Under the pieces are notes generated by a model. The model did not search any database and had not been told where the DNA came from. It worked only from the letters and a program-made list of their open reading frames with translations. DNA of 64,000 bases from SURF-21 sp964529285 (GTDB lineage: Bacteria > Actinomycetota > Geothermincolia > Geothermincolales > RBG-13-55-18): assembly GCA_964529285.1 (NCBI GenBank), contig CAZGWK010000003.1, positions 65,963 through 129,962 on the forward strand. The letters are read 5' to 3'. A program made the translations under genes and the position numbers. This document shows, piece after piece, positions 43,753-52,322 of this stretch. The stretch's first letter is position 1; every line of letters begins with the position of its first letter.

Positions 43753-44715
43753 ATGTGGGATAGAGTAAAGGTTTTGCTGAAGAGTAAGAAATATCTTCTT
43801 GTATTTGTCATTATTCTAATTGCTATTGCCACTGTTGTGGCCTTGTTAGTATCTGCACCCGTAAGCGCGGAACAACAGAAGGAGCAAGAAATAAAGAGGG
43901 AGCTTGAAGGGGAATTGCAGAAATTAAATAAGGTAAATTATGTCACTAGCATAACAAACCTCGAAGGCTTCCCGTTGGGCAATTATGAATTATTGGATAG
44001 CGAGGGTAAGCAAATAGCCTTAGCAACATACGATGATACATCTGGTGAGATTGTCTCCATTACATATGCTGAGATTGACAGGATACCGGGTGATCAAAAA
44101 ATGTCACAAGAAGAAGCCTTGACGAAAGCTATCAGGTATAACAACAGAAGGGTCAAGGACGAGGAACAATATACGCTAACAAGCGAACTTCTACACAGTG
44201 ATTGGACTGATGGTCTGGATCGTGAATTCTGGCAGTATCAATTTCTATGGAATAAATCGATCGGGGATGTTTTGCTACCGGATTCTGTTTCGGTATTTGT
44301 AGATGCGGGAAGCGGAGAAATTATCTCTTGGAGAAAGTATGATTCGAGATGTCCCCTTCCCGAATCTAAAGAGGAGTTAGAAGCCAAAATATCATATGAC
44401 GAAGCAGTAAAAATAGCTAAAGGTAAAATACCCTCTCCAGAAAAATGGTGGGAGGAAGATCGCATCTCAGCTTCTTGTGTTTCGGAGACGGAGTTCAATG
44501 TTAGCGAAGAAGCTCTGAAGTATTATAAGCAGTTAAATGCAGAGGGTAACCCAAGATTGATGTGGGAGGTAATGATCGAATACACGTTATTGGCAAAAAT
44601 AGTGGCGGCGAATGATGCGGGGATCCATGAAGGTGATGAGATGGGAGGGACATTCTATATAGTCACTATAGATGCGAAAACAGGAGAAGTTCTAGATATT
44701 AAGTCTTGCCTGTAA
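43753..44715 (+). CDS. Membrane-anchored PepSY-like (YPEB-type) protein
   Basis: 320 residues from ATG 43753 (GAGGGGGTGG upstream). One N-terminal helix (about 15-37) then an extracytoplasmic region of two PepSY-like units: MSQEEALTKAIRY...SVSVFVDAGSGEIISW (about 115-200) and ISYDEAVKIAKGK...FYIVTIDAKTGEVLDI (about 220-317). PepSY domains are known as intramolecular inhibitors or chaperones of secreted peptidases. AT-rich like the preceding gene and in an operon with it, hence a peptidase/regulator pair is inferred. A strong hairpin terminator follows. Confidence 0.75.
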   Translation: MWDRVKVLLKSKKYLLVFVIILIAIATVVALLVSAPVSAEQQKEQEIKRELEGELQKLNKVNYVTSITNLEGFPLGNYELLDSEGKQIALATYDDTSGEIVSITYAEIDRIPGDQKMSQEEALTKAIRYNNRRVKDEEQYTLTSELLHSDWTDGLDREFWQYQFLWNKSIGDVLLPDSVSVFVDAGSGEIISWRKYDSRCPLPESKEELEAKISYDEAVKIAKGKIPSPEKWWEEDRISASCVSETEFNVSEEALKYYKQLNAEGNPRLMWEVMIEYTLLAKIVAANDAGIHEGDEMGGTFYIVTIDAKTGEVLDIKSCL

Positions 44716-44803
44716 TCGCATCATTGTATGAACTAGATAGTTGTTTCATTTGCGCCTACTAATAGACTTGAGGTTTAAGAAACTGGAAAAGCTGGTCGAA
44801 AAG

Positions 44804-44839
44804 ATCACCCCCCCCCCGTGCCTGGATGCGGGGGGTGAT
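44804..44839 (+). terminator. Terminator of the AT-rich gene pair
   Basis: 10-bp stem ATCACCCCCC/GGGGGGTGAT with a 16-nt loop, 88 bp after the PepSY gene, followed by TTTG. The C-run makes the left arm long. Confidence 0.6.
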
Positions 44840-44983
44840 TTGTAGAAAGCAATTCTAATTAGGAAATTCCTCGATTTTAAGTTTTAAGTTCACCTCCTTT
44901 TCTGCATCTACGATGTTGAGGGCTCTCCGATCCTCATCTTCACTTAGAAGCGCCTTTTCAACGGAAAGAAGTGGGCTTCTCGT

Positions 44984-45745
44984 CTACTCCTTTATCTCCG
45001 GTATCTCCAGACCTTTTCTCTTTCTTTCATGCAGACGGTAGCTGGGGCCGGTGATGGATATCACCTCCGCATGATGCAGGAAGCGATCCAGGATGGCCCC
45101 GGCGGCAGCGGCGTCCCCCAGCACCTTTCCCCAGTCCTCAATGGGGCGATTGGTGGTAACGATGGTGGAGGCGCGCTCATAGCGGCGGAAGAACATCTCC
45201 ACCAGGTATTCCGCACATCCCGCGGGGAAGCGCTTCATCCCCAGGTCCTCGAGGACCAGAAGGTCGACGGAGGAAAGGCTGCCGATGAGTGAGTCCCTCT
45301 CCCCCGTGGCCTCCGCCTGGCGCAGGTCCGAAACCAGGTCGAAGGCGGATACGTGCAGCACGGTGTGGCCGGCTGTGATGGCGGATACCGCCAGGGCGAT
45401 GGCGATGTGGCTCTTGCCCACCCCCGAGGGGCCGATGAGCAGAAGGTCCCTTCTCTCGCGCACGAACCTGGCCGTGGCGAGCTCGAGGATCACCCGCTTG
45501 GGGATCTTGGGGTTGAAGGAGAAGTCGAAGTCCGAAAGAGACTTCTCGCAGGGGAGTTTGGCCCGCTTGAGGCGGCGGGCATACAGGCGGTCCCGCCTCA
45601 CGCAGAGTTCATCCTCGGTGAGCAGCTCCAGAAACTCGCGGCAGGAAAGCTCCCCCCGCTCCGCCTCGAGCAGCCTGGCTGCGAGGCTCCCCGCCATCCC
45701 CGAGAGGCGCAGGGAGCGCAGCCTCCTCTCAAGCTCTACGCTCAA
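44984..45745 (-). mobile_element. istB: IS21 family ATP-binding protein IstB
   Basis: 253 residues, complete. It is an AAA+ ATPase with GPSGVGKSH (Walker A, about 104) and LLVLEDLGM (Walker B). In IS21 elements IstB loads the IstA transposase and sets the target. Its ATG overlaps the end of the istA remnant, the usual istA-istB coupling. Base composition is like the bulk chromosome, unlike the AT-rich genes to its left. Confidence 0.93.
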
Positions 45746-46619
45746 TTGTCCTCACCTCCTCTCCTATCTCGGATAGCGGCCGGATGAGCTCGTGTGTCTG
45801 GGAAAGCTCGGGGAGCTTCTCCCCTTCTGCCGCCCTCTCCACGAGCTTTTTCAGGGACCGGTAGTGGTAGCAGGAGTTCTCATGGGCTATCTCGCAGGTC
45901 CAGTTCACCGCCTCCGCTGCATGTTTGCCGGTGAGAGCGAGCATCCCCTGCATGAGGCGGTAGGAGCGGGGCCCCCGGGCGGCGATGGCGCCCCGGGCCC
46001 AGGCGAGCGCGCCCTCTCCCACCCGCTGCGCCCGGGCCAGCAGCCAGCGCTCGTACCCCTCCGCCTTGGCGGGTTTTTCGGCCGGGCGGTGCTCGTCTGC
46101 GGTTACAAACATCCCAGCTGAGGAGATGGCGTGCACCGCCACCAGCTCCCCTGAGTGGTAGATCTTTAAGATACGGTCGGTGAATCTCACCTCCACCTCC
46201 TCCCGCAGCAGGTGATGGGGGACGGAGTAAAAAGCGTTCCCCACCCGGATATGGCCGTCGAAGTGGACGATCCTCTTCCCGTAGCTGAAATGCTCGAAGG
46301 GAGAGGAAGGAAGGGGCCCGAGCTCCCCCTTCTCCGCCTCCAGGAAGTGGGAGATGACCTGCCTTTTCGTGGTGCCGTGGATTCTGAGTGAGGCGATGTT
46401 GCGGTTCCACCTCTTGAGATGCTCGTTCAGCCCGGTAAGCGATTCAAACCTCCTGCCCTTGAGCGCGTTGCTCTTGAGGTAGTCCCGGTAGGGGTGGGCG
46501 GTGCTCCTGCCCTCGGGTAAGCCGGCCGGCGGAATGGCCGCATTTGCCTCCAGGCTCACCGGCTCACTTCCTGAGCCGGTCGGCACTTTGGCCGCTTTTG
46601 GGTGCTGATTAACACACAC
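45729..46619 (-). pseudogene. istA: IstA transposase, 5'-truncated remnant
   Basis: The 296-codon frame holds only the C-terminal part of IstA (KGRRFESLTGLNEHLKRWN, RIHGTTKRQVISHFLEAE, YSVPHHLLREEVEVRF). The N-terminal helix-turn-helix and the DDE catalytic core are absent. The first 40 codons (to about AGLPEGRS) do not look like IstA, so the 5' half has been deleted and replaced. The element cannot transpose on its own. Confidence 0.88.
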
Positions 46620-46866
46620 GTTTCTTTTCTTTCTTCCTTTAGCTGCTTCCGCAGAGGGTCCCTGGACTCGGGCGGATGGCAGCGCAGATAGACGGCCAGC
46701 TGGCTCCTGGTCCCAGGTGGATATCTTCGCGTGTCAGGTGTTTTATATGCAGGCTATACCCGGGTGCGATTGCGCTGTCCCCCGCGGATAAAGACACGCG
46801 TTTCATTTCTTTCTTCCTTTAGCTGCTTCCGCAGAGGGTCCCTCGGCTCGGGCGGATGGCAGCGCA
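46615..46866 (+). repeat. Direct repeat pair at the IS21 end
   Basis: 46615-46686 and 46795-46866 are near-identical 72-bp copies, 180 bp apart (TTTCTTCCTTTAGCTGCTTC then GGGTCCCT and GGGCGGATGGCAGCGCAG). The first overlaps the start of the istA remnant; 46707-46779 between them is the right copy of the island-flanking repeat. Suggests nested or rearranged insertions. Confidence 0.7.
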
Positions 46867-46943
46867 GGCGAATGGGCTACCGACCTCACAGATCCAGGGC
46901 AAATACGCCCAGGCCGCGTTCCCGCACGCCTTTTACTTCTAAT
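46620..46943. other. Gene-free right flank of the accessory island
   Basis: 324 bp composed mostly of repeats: the 72-bp direct repeat pair and the right island repeat (46707-46779). A perfect 8-bp stem (46559-46566 with 46572-46579) lies just to the left inside the istA remnant. No gene is supported. Confidence 0.5.
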
Positions 46944-47627
46944 TTAGCGCCCCGCGTACCCCGCCGAGTCGTGGGCCCAGGTCCTCCCTCCTCCGTACAT
47001 GGCCCTCTCGCATATGACCTCGCCCCCGGTGGCCTCAACCTTGGTGGAGACGTTGTAGTCGGTCACGTAGGAGTTGACGTTGAAGGACTGGCGCGAGTTG
47101 GCCGGGATGGGGAAACCCTGGGGGCCGTCCTGGGGCCCGGTGGAGGTCATGAAGGTGAGGTCCACCGTCACCTCCGTATCCCCCGGGTTCTGCACCAGCA
47201 CCCAGGTCTCGAAGTCCCCTCCGGTGCAGCCCTCTGCCAGGTACCACTCCGTTGCCGCGGGCGAGCCGTGAAGCACGGTGCTACCCTGGCCTACCGCCCA
47301 GACGTTGTTGGCGTCGAGGGCCGATACGGCGTAAAGGGTATCAGTGGTTCCGGAATGCTGCGCGCTCCAGCTCGTGCCGTCGTAGTGGAGTATGGTCCCC
47401 TCATATCCAACAGCCCAGACGTTGTTGGCGTCGAGGGCCGATACCCCGGAAAGTGTATCGTGATTGTAGGTTCAGACGTGAACCCCTACCTTGGCGGGTG
47501 GGGATTTACAGAACTTTATGGGCTTAACCGCCTCGTTTCCAAACATGGCAAAAAACCCGATCACCCCCAGTATGAGGATAAGGGCAAAGAACAGCCTCGT
47601 AAGGATTCTGCAATTCATCTTTCGCAT
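46944..47627 (-). pseudogene. Exported beta-propeller/surface protein gene interrupted by an in-frame TGA
   Basis: From ATG 47627 (AAAAAGGAGG upstream) the frame reads a signal peptide (LFFALILILGVIGFFAMF, about 12-29), then TGA at 47472-47474 (codon 52), then continues in the same frame for 175 codons. The rest has two SALDANNVWAVG units (propeller-like, with ILHYDGTSW) and a C-terminal WYLAEGCTGGDFETWVLV domain of the kind repeated in large surface proteins. Few repeats remain, so an internal deletion is also likely. A nonsense mutation is the simplest reading; no selenocysteine signal is evident. Confidence 0.75.
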
Positions 47628-47941
47628 GATGTGTCCTCCTTTTTGAAAGATAATAGCCGGTATTTATCGCATAATTTCTCATACGCTTTTCTATCTCACT
47701 CTGATCATCCTATCACATGGTCCTCATTCGACCGTTCGCTGATGCCCCGTCCCATCCCAAGCCCGAGGCTTAAAACCGCAATGGAACCGATGACAAGACC
47801 AGGTTGGATGTGAATTGGGGTGTTGCCTGTTTCTTTTCGTCCCTCTGGAAAGGGCTGGCTTGTAGAAAGCTGGTCTTGAGGGGACGAAAAAAAGCTGCAA
47901 CACCCCTTTTCCGCCTACACGATATCACTTATTGCGGTTTT
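47628..47941. other. Intergenic region with a nested inverted repeat downstream of the acyl-CoA ligase
   Basis: 314 bp, no gene. It is dominated by the nested inverted repeat 47762-47953 described separately; the 47640-47710 part is AT-rich and lies upstream of the surface-protein pseudogene. Confidence 0.4.
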
Positions 47942-47953
47942 TTAAGCCTCGGG
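47762..47953. repeat. Nested inverted repeat at the 3' end of the acyl-CoA ligase gene
   Basis: Outer arms: 47762-47782 is an inverted copy of 47931-47953, which includes the last codons and stop of the ligase gene (two extra A in the right arm). Inner element: 47817-47906 (90 bp) has 10-bp perfect ends GGGGTGTTGC/GCAACACCCC that extend imperfectly through TTTTCGTCCC/GGGACGAAAA. It looks like a MITE flanked by a duplicated gene end, or a very large terminator. Confidence 0.65.
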
Positions 47954-49648
47954 CTTTTTCTTCTCTTCCTCGACCAACACGCGCCTGAGCACCTTGCCCA
48001 CCATGGTCTTTGGCAGCTCGGCGCGGAACTCCACCACGGTGGGGACCTTGTACTTGGACATCTTGTCGCGGCAGAAGGCGATTATCTCCTCCTCCGTCGC
48101 CGTCTCCCCTTCTTTCAATACCACGTAGGCCTTGACCGTCTCGCCGCGCCTGGGGTCGGGGACGCCGGCTACGGCAACGTCCTCCACCTTGGGATGCTCG
48201 AAGATGACTTCCTCCACGTCCCGGGGATAGATATTGTAACCGCTGGCGATGATCATGTCCTTCTTGCGGTCCACGATGTAGAAGAAACCCGTCTCGTCCG
48301 CGCTGGCGATATCCCCGGTGTAGAGCCATCCTTCGCCGTCCATGACGTTCTCGGTCTCACCGGGCATGTTCCAGTATCCCTTCATCACCTGGGGACCTCT
48401 TACGGCCAGCTCTCCGATCTCACCCAGGGGAAGCTCCCTGGTGCGGTCCTCGACGTCGACGATCTTCACCTCGGTATTGGGCACCGGCATGCCGATGCTC
48501 CCGGCCTTGCGTATCCCCTCCAGGGGATTGGCGTGGGTGACGGGGCTGGATTCCGACAACCCGTAACCCTCCACCAGCTTGCCGCCGGTGAGCCTCTCGA
48601 ACTCCTGCTGTACCTCCACCGGCAGGGGAGCGGCGCCGGAGAGGCAGGCGCGGATGGAGGTAACGTCCATCTTCCCGCTCTTCACGCCCGGGTTGTTGAT
48701 GAGGGCGATGTACATGGCGGGAACGCCCGGGAAGAGCGTGGTACGATGCTTGCTTATGGCCTTGATGACCATGTCCAGGTCGCGCGGATTGGGTATAAGC
48801 ACCAGGGTCGAGCCGGAAAGTATGCCGAAGTTCATGTCCACGGTCATGCCGTAGGAATGGAAGAAGGGCAGGGTGCACAGGATGACCTCACGTCCAAGCC
48901 TGATGTCGGGAAACCAGGCCAGGCACTGGTGTACGTTGGAGACCAGGTTGCGGTGGCTGAGCACGGCCCCCTTGGATACGCCCGTGGTGCCGCCGGTGTA
49001 CTGCAACACCGCAAGGTCCTCGGCGGGGTTTATCTCCACCGCCGGCTTGTGAGACGACGCCTGCGCCATGAGCTCCTTGAGCTCATGCATCCCCTTGAGG
49101 CCGTAGGCGGCGGCGTCCATGTTTACCTTGACATGCGTCCCTTCCTTCTTCGCCTTTATCGGCTCGAGGAGGTTGAGGGGGAATTTGAGGTAGTCCCTGA
49201 CGTGGGTGACGATAAGATGGTCGGGCTTCACGCTCTTCAGTGCCGCCTCCACCGCGGGCCACATGAGATCGAGGATTAACATGACCTTCGCGCCAGAGTC
49301 GCGCAGCTGGTGTTTCACTTCCCGCGGGGAATAAAGGGGGTTGAACATCACCGCTACCGCCCCCAGTTTCACCGTGCCGTAATATGCGAACACCATCTGG
49401 GGCGTATTGGGCATGTCCAGGGCAACACGGTCGCCCTTCTCAACGCCGAGTTTCTTGAGTACGTTCGCGAATCGGTTGGCCATCTCGTCCAGCTGGGCAT
49501 AGGTGATCTTGTTGTTGATAAAGATCAGCGCCACATTGTCGGGATATTCGGCCGCGGTTTTCTCCAGCATCTGCCCGATGCTTATATCGGGCAGGTCCAC
49601 TTCTCTCGGTACTCCCGTCGGATAGTTGTCGAGCCAGATCTTTTCCAT
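47942..49648 (-). CDS. Long-chain acyl-CoA ligase (AMP-forming)
   Basis: 568 residues; GGAGGAGGGAG precedes ATG 49648. ANL superfamily: P-loop YTGGTTGVSKGA (about 218), A5 motif GYGLSESSP, hinge VDRKKDMIIASGYNIYPRDVE and the C-terminal catalytic Lys region PKTMVGKVLRR. It activates fatty acids to acyl-CoA through acyl-AMP. The FACL class is clear; chain length is not. The C-terminus carries a short EEEKKKPEA tail. Confidence 0.93.
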   Translation of the reverse strand: MEKIWLDNYPTGVPREVDLPDISIGQMLEKTAAEYPDNVALIFINNKITYAQLDEMANRFANVLKKLGVEKGDRVALDMPNTPQMVFAYYGTVKLGAVAVMFNPLYSPREVKHQLRDSGAKVMLILDLMWPAVEAALKSVKPDHLIVTHVRDYLKFPLNLLEPIKAKKEGTHVKVNMDAAAYGLKGMHELKELMAQASSHKPAVEINPAEDLAVLQYTGGTTGVSKGAVLSHRNLVSNVHQCLAWFPDIRLGREVILCTLPFFHSYGMTVDMNFGILSGSTLVLIPNPRDLDMVIKAISKHRTTLFPGVPAMYIALINNPGVKSGKMDVTSIRACLSGAAPLPVEVQQEFERLTGGKLVEGYGLSESSPVTHANPLEGIRKAGSIGMPVPNTEVKIVDVEDRTRELPLGEIGELAVRGPQVMKGYWNMPGETENVMDGEGWLYTGDIASADETGFFYIVDRKKDMIIASGYNIYPRDVEEVIFEHPKVEDVAVAGVPDPRRGETVKAYVVLKEGETATEEEIIAFCRDKMSKYKVPTVVEFRAELPKTMVGKVLRRVLVEEEKKKPEA

Positions 49649-49860
49649 ACAGCTCCCTCCTCCGCTGCCTTCGATCTAATAACGACAAAACCTCATATAG
49701 TCACCCGCCAAGCCACGAGCGGGCCGAATCCGTTTATGCAGGTATAGGATACGCGGTAGAGCCGGCTTCCGCAGCGGGGTACTGCAAAGAAACACGATAA
49801 TAATACTTTTCAGACCGTACATACCCTCGAGCTGCCATTCCCGGCCAATCCGGGTTGCGG

Positions 49861-50958
49861 TTATTTCGAGAGCATGTCCTCCTCGACCTCCAAGCCTAAC
49901 TGCTTGACCGCCAAGCTGAAATCGTGCGGGCTGGTCGAGGCCGCCACCGCCACCTTGTAATCCACGAGCCCGTAGCGATACAGATCCACCAGGGACTGGT
50001 CGAAGGTCTGCATACCGTAAAACTCCCCCTCCGAGATGATCTCCCGCATCACGTTGGTCGGTTCCTCGTTGATAAGAGCCTCGGCCATGCGCCCCGTCAT
50101 TACCAGCACCTCCACGGCGGGCACGCGTCCGCTGTGGTCCTTGAGGGGCAGCAGGCGCTGGGAGACTATGCCCCTGAAAACGCTGGATAGCGTCAAGCGT
50201 ATCTGTTTCTGCTGCTGGGGCGGGAAGAAATCTATGATGCGGTTCACGGTCTCAGTGGTGTCGATAGTATGGAATGTGGAGAGGACCAGGTGCCCCGTCA
50301 TGGCGACGCTCATGGCGGCCATGACCGTCTCGGGGTCTCTCATCTCTCCGATGAGGATGACGTCGGGGTCCTGTCGGGTTATGTATTTCAAGGCATCTGC
50401 ATAACCCTCGGTGTCGGTACCTATCTCCCTCTGATGCACTATGCTCTTCTTGTCTACGTGCAGGACCTCTATGGGGTCCTCTACGGTGATGATGTTCACC
50501 TGCTCGCTCGTATTTATATTGTCGATCATCGCGGCAAGGGTGGTCGTTTTACCGGATCCCGCCGGTCCGGTGACCAGTATCAATCCACGGCGCTCCATGC
50601 TGAGACGGCGCAGAACGGGGGGCAGGCCGAGTTCCTCGAAAGTCGGGACCGAGGTCGTGAGCACACGCCGGATCGCTATACCCACCGTACCCCTCTGTTT
50701 GAAGATATTGGCGCGGAACCTCCCCAACCCTGCGATGCTGTAAGCGAAATCCACCTCGTTGCGCTCGGCGAACTTCTTCGCCTGCTTTTCGTTCATGAGG
50801 GCATAGGCCGCCTCGACCGTATCCGTGGGGGAAAGGCGGGGGAAATCGGGTTTTACCAGCTGCCCGTCAACACGAAAATAGGGGGGGCCGCCGGCTTTTA
50901 TATGCAGGTCCGAAGCCTGCTTGTCGACCATGTATTGCAGAAGATTCTGGACGTCCAT
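49861..50958 (-). CDS. pilT: Twitching motility ATPase PilT
   Basis: 365 residues. An N-terminal PAS-like domain (MVDKQASDLHIKAGGPPYFRVDGQL) is followed by the RecA-like motor with Walker A GPAGSGKTT (131-139), Asp box ITVEDPIE, Walker B VILIGEMRDPET and the PilT-specific AIRNLIRE-like segment (TNVMREIISEGEFYGMQTFDQSL). It powers retraction of type IV pili. No other pilus gene is in the window. 223 bp upstream contain overlapping palindromes. Confidence 0.93.
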   Translation of the reverse strand: MDVQNLLQYMVDKQASDLHIKAGGPPYFRVDGQLVKPDFPRLSPTDTVEAAYALMNEKQAKKFAERNEVDFAYSIAGLGRFRANIFKQRGTVGIAIRRVLTTSVPTFEELGLPPVLRRLSMERRGLILVTGPAGSGKTTTLAAMIDNINTSEQVNIITVEDPIEVLHVDKKSIVHQREIGTDTEGYADALKYITRQDPDVILIGEMRDPETVMAAMSVAMTGHLVLSTFHTIDTTETVNRIIDFFPPQQQKQIRLTLSSVFRGIVSQRLLPLKDHSGRVPAVEVLVMTGRMAEALINEEPTNVMREIISEGEFYGMQTFDQSLVDLYRYGLVDYKVAVAASTSPHDFSLAVKQLGLEVEEDMLSK

Positions 50959-51045
50959 AGTACCCCCTCGGGCAGCATTTTTCGCACTCTTTCAGCCTAT
51001 CTAAATATACCATAGAAGGGAGGCCATCGTCCGGGTGTACACGTG

Positions 51046-51065
51046 CCAGGCCTGGACATGTCCAG
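51046..51065. promoter_or_regulatory. Overlapping palindromes upstream of pilT
   Basis: CCAGGCCTGG (51046-51055) overlaps the perfect 14-bp palindrome CTGGACATGTCCAG (51052-51065), about 90-110 bp upstream of pilT. A dimeric regulator site is a reasonable guess. Confidence 0.4.
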
Positions 51066-51125
51066 ACATATTGCAGAATAGTGAACCCCAGGCAAGACTT
51101 ATCCAGGCGCTGGGATACCGCCGCA

Positions 51126-51140
51126 CCGCCCTCCGGGCGG
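51126..51140 (-). terminator. Hairpin downstream of the HDAC-like gene
   Basis: Perfect 6-bp GC stem CCGCCC/GGGCGG with a 3-nt loop, about 42 bp after the stop at 51182. No U-tract. Confidence 0.4.
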
Positions 51141-51181
51141 CGCTGTCGCTTTCGCGGTTCACTTTCAAGAACGCCGTAGGA

Positions 51182-52234
51182 TCACAAGGACCAATAATTT
51201 GAGAAGGTCTCCCTGGTGGACTCCACAATCTCCATACCCCGGCGCGAGGATGGAAATATGGTATCGGCTCCCGTGTCTTCCTCGACCCTGATCTCCTCCC
51301 CGGCCATGACGGCGATGGTATCCGCCATGGAGATGGCTATGCCCGTCAGGTTATAGCCACCCTCCAGTGCGGCCATCATCTTCCCCCCGCTGGATTCCTC
51401 GGCAAGATCTTTGAGGCGGGCGGCCATCTCCGCGTAAGAATTGCCCCTGAGCAGCATGGAGCAGAGAAGGTCGCTGAAGTGCCCGTCGTACCCCGCCGAT
51501 ATCAGCACCAGCTCGGGTTCGTATTGCCTCGCGATGGGCATTATAACCTGGTCGAAAGCGGCCAGATATATCTCCTCCCCACTGCGGGCCGGAAGGGGGA
51601 AATTGACCGTATATCCCTCGCCGGGGCCTATCCCGACTTCGTCGGCGCCGCCGGTACCCGGATAATGGGGATACTGGTGAAGCGATATGTACAGGACTTT
51701 ATCGTCGTCGTAGAAGATATCCTGGATACCGTTACCGTGATGGGCGTCCCAATCCAGGATGAACACCCTGGAGACACCGAACTCCTGCAGGGCGAACCTC
51801 GCCGCCACCGCGTTGTTGTTGAAGAGGCAGAAGCCCATGCCCCGTTCGGCGGTCGCATGGTGTCCGGGCGGGCGCACCATGCAGAAAGCATTGTCGATAT
51901 CTCCCGAGAACATGCGCTCCAGCCCTTCCAGCAAGGCGCCTGTTGATTTCAGCGCGGCAGCGTAGGACCGGGCTCCTACATGCGTGTCCGGGTCAAGCCA
52001 CCCGCCTCCGGATTCGGCAACGCTCTTGACCTTAGCGATGTAACCCCTGGGGTGTACCAGCCCCATCTCGTCCACGCCGGCATCGCGCGGAGAGATTATA
52101 CGCACCTTATCGGAGAGGCCTACCTCCTCGAGCAACTGCATGGTCGTCTCCAGCCTCTCGGGCCTCTCGGGATGGCCGTGTCCGGTGTCGTGTTCGAGGT
52201 ATATCGGGTCGTAGAAGACGGCGGTCGTACTCAT
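51182..52234 (-). CDS. Histone deacetylase family amidohydrolase
   Basis: 350 residues. Arginase/deacetylase fold with all key motifs: HPERPERLE, RPPGHHA (charge-relay His pair), FNNNAVAA, LDWDAHHGNG (zinc Asp/His) and SAGYDGH. Bacterial members act on acetylpolyamines, acetylated AcuC-type proteins or acetoin-related substrates. An AcuC-like protein deacetylase role would fit the two acyl-CoA synthetases in the window, but this is speculation. Confidence 0.92.
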   Translation of the reverse strand: MSTTAVFYDPIYLEHDTGHGHPERPERLETTMQLLEEVGLSDKVRIISPRDAGVDEMGLVHPRGYIAKVKSVAESGGGWLDPDTHVGARSYAAALKSTGALLEGLERMFSGDIDNAFCMVRPPGHHATAERGMGFCLFNNNAVAARFALQEFGVSRVFILDWDAHHGNGIQDIFYDDDKVLYISLHQYPHYPGTGGADEVGIGPGEGYTVNFPLPARSGEEIYLAAFDQVIMPIARQYEPELVLISAGYDGHFSDLLCSMLLRGNSYAEMAARLKDLAEESSGGKMMAALEGGYNLTGIAISMADTIAVMAGEEIRVEEDTGADTIFPSSRRGMEIVESTRETFSNYWSL

Positions 52235-52322
52235 TGGTTCAAACCCCCCGCTGGCCGCTTGCAGCCTTCGGTTATCAGCGGTCCTTTCACCTGGTATGCA
52301 ACCTTATCTCAAGCGTGATCGA

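Noticed and set aside
45353..45787. Plus-strand frame opposite istB
   Set aside because: Antisense shadow of istB without any domain.
46731..47813. 360-codon plus-strand open frame
   Set aside because: Antisense to the recognisable surface-protein pseudogene and running through repeats; no domain.
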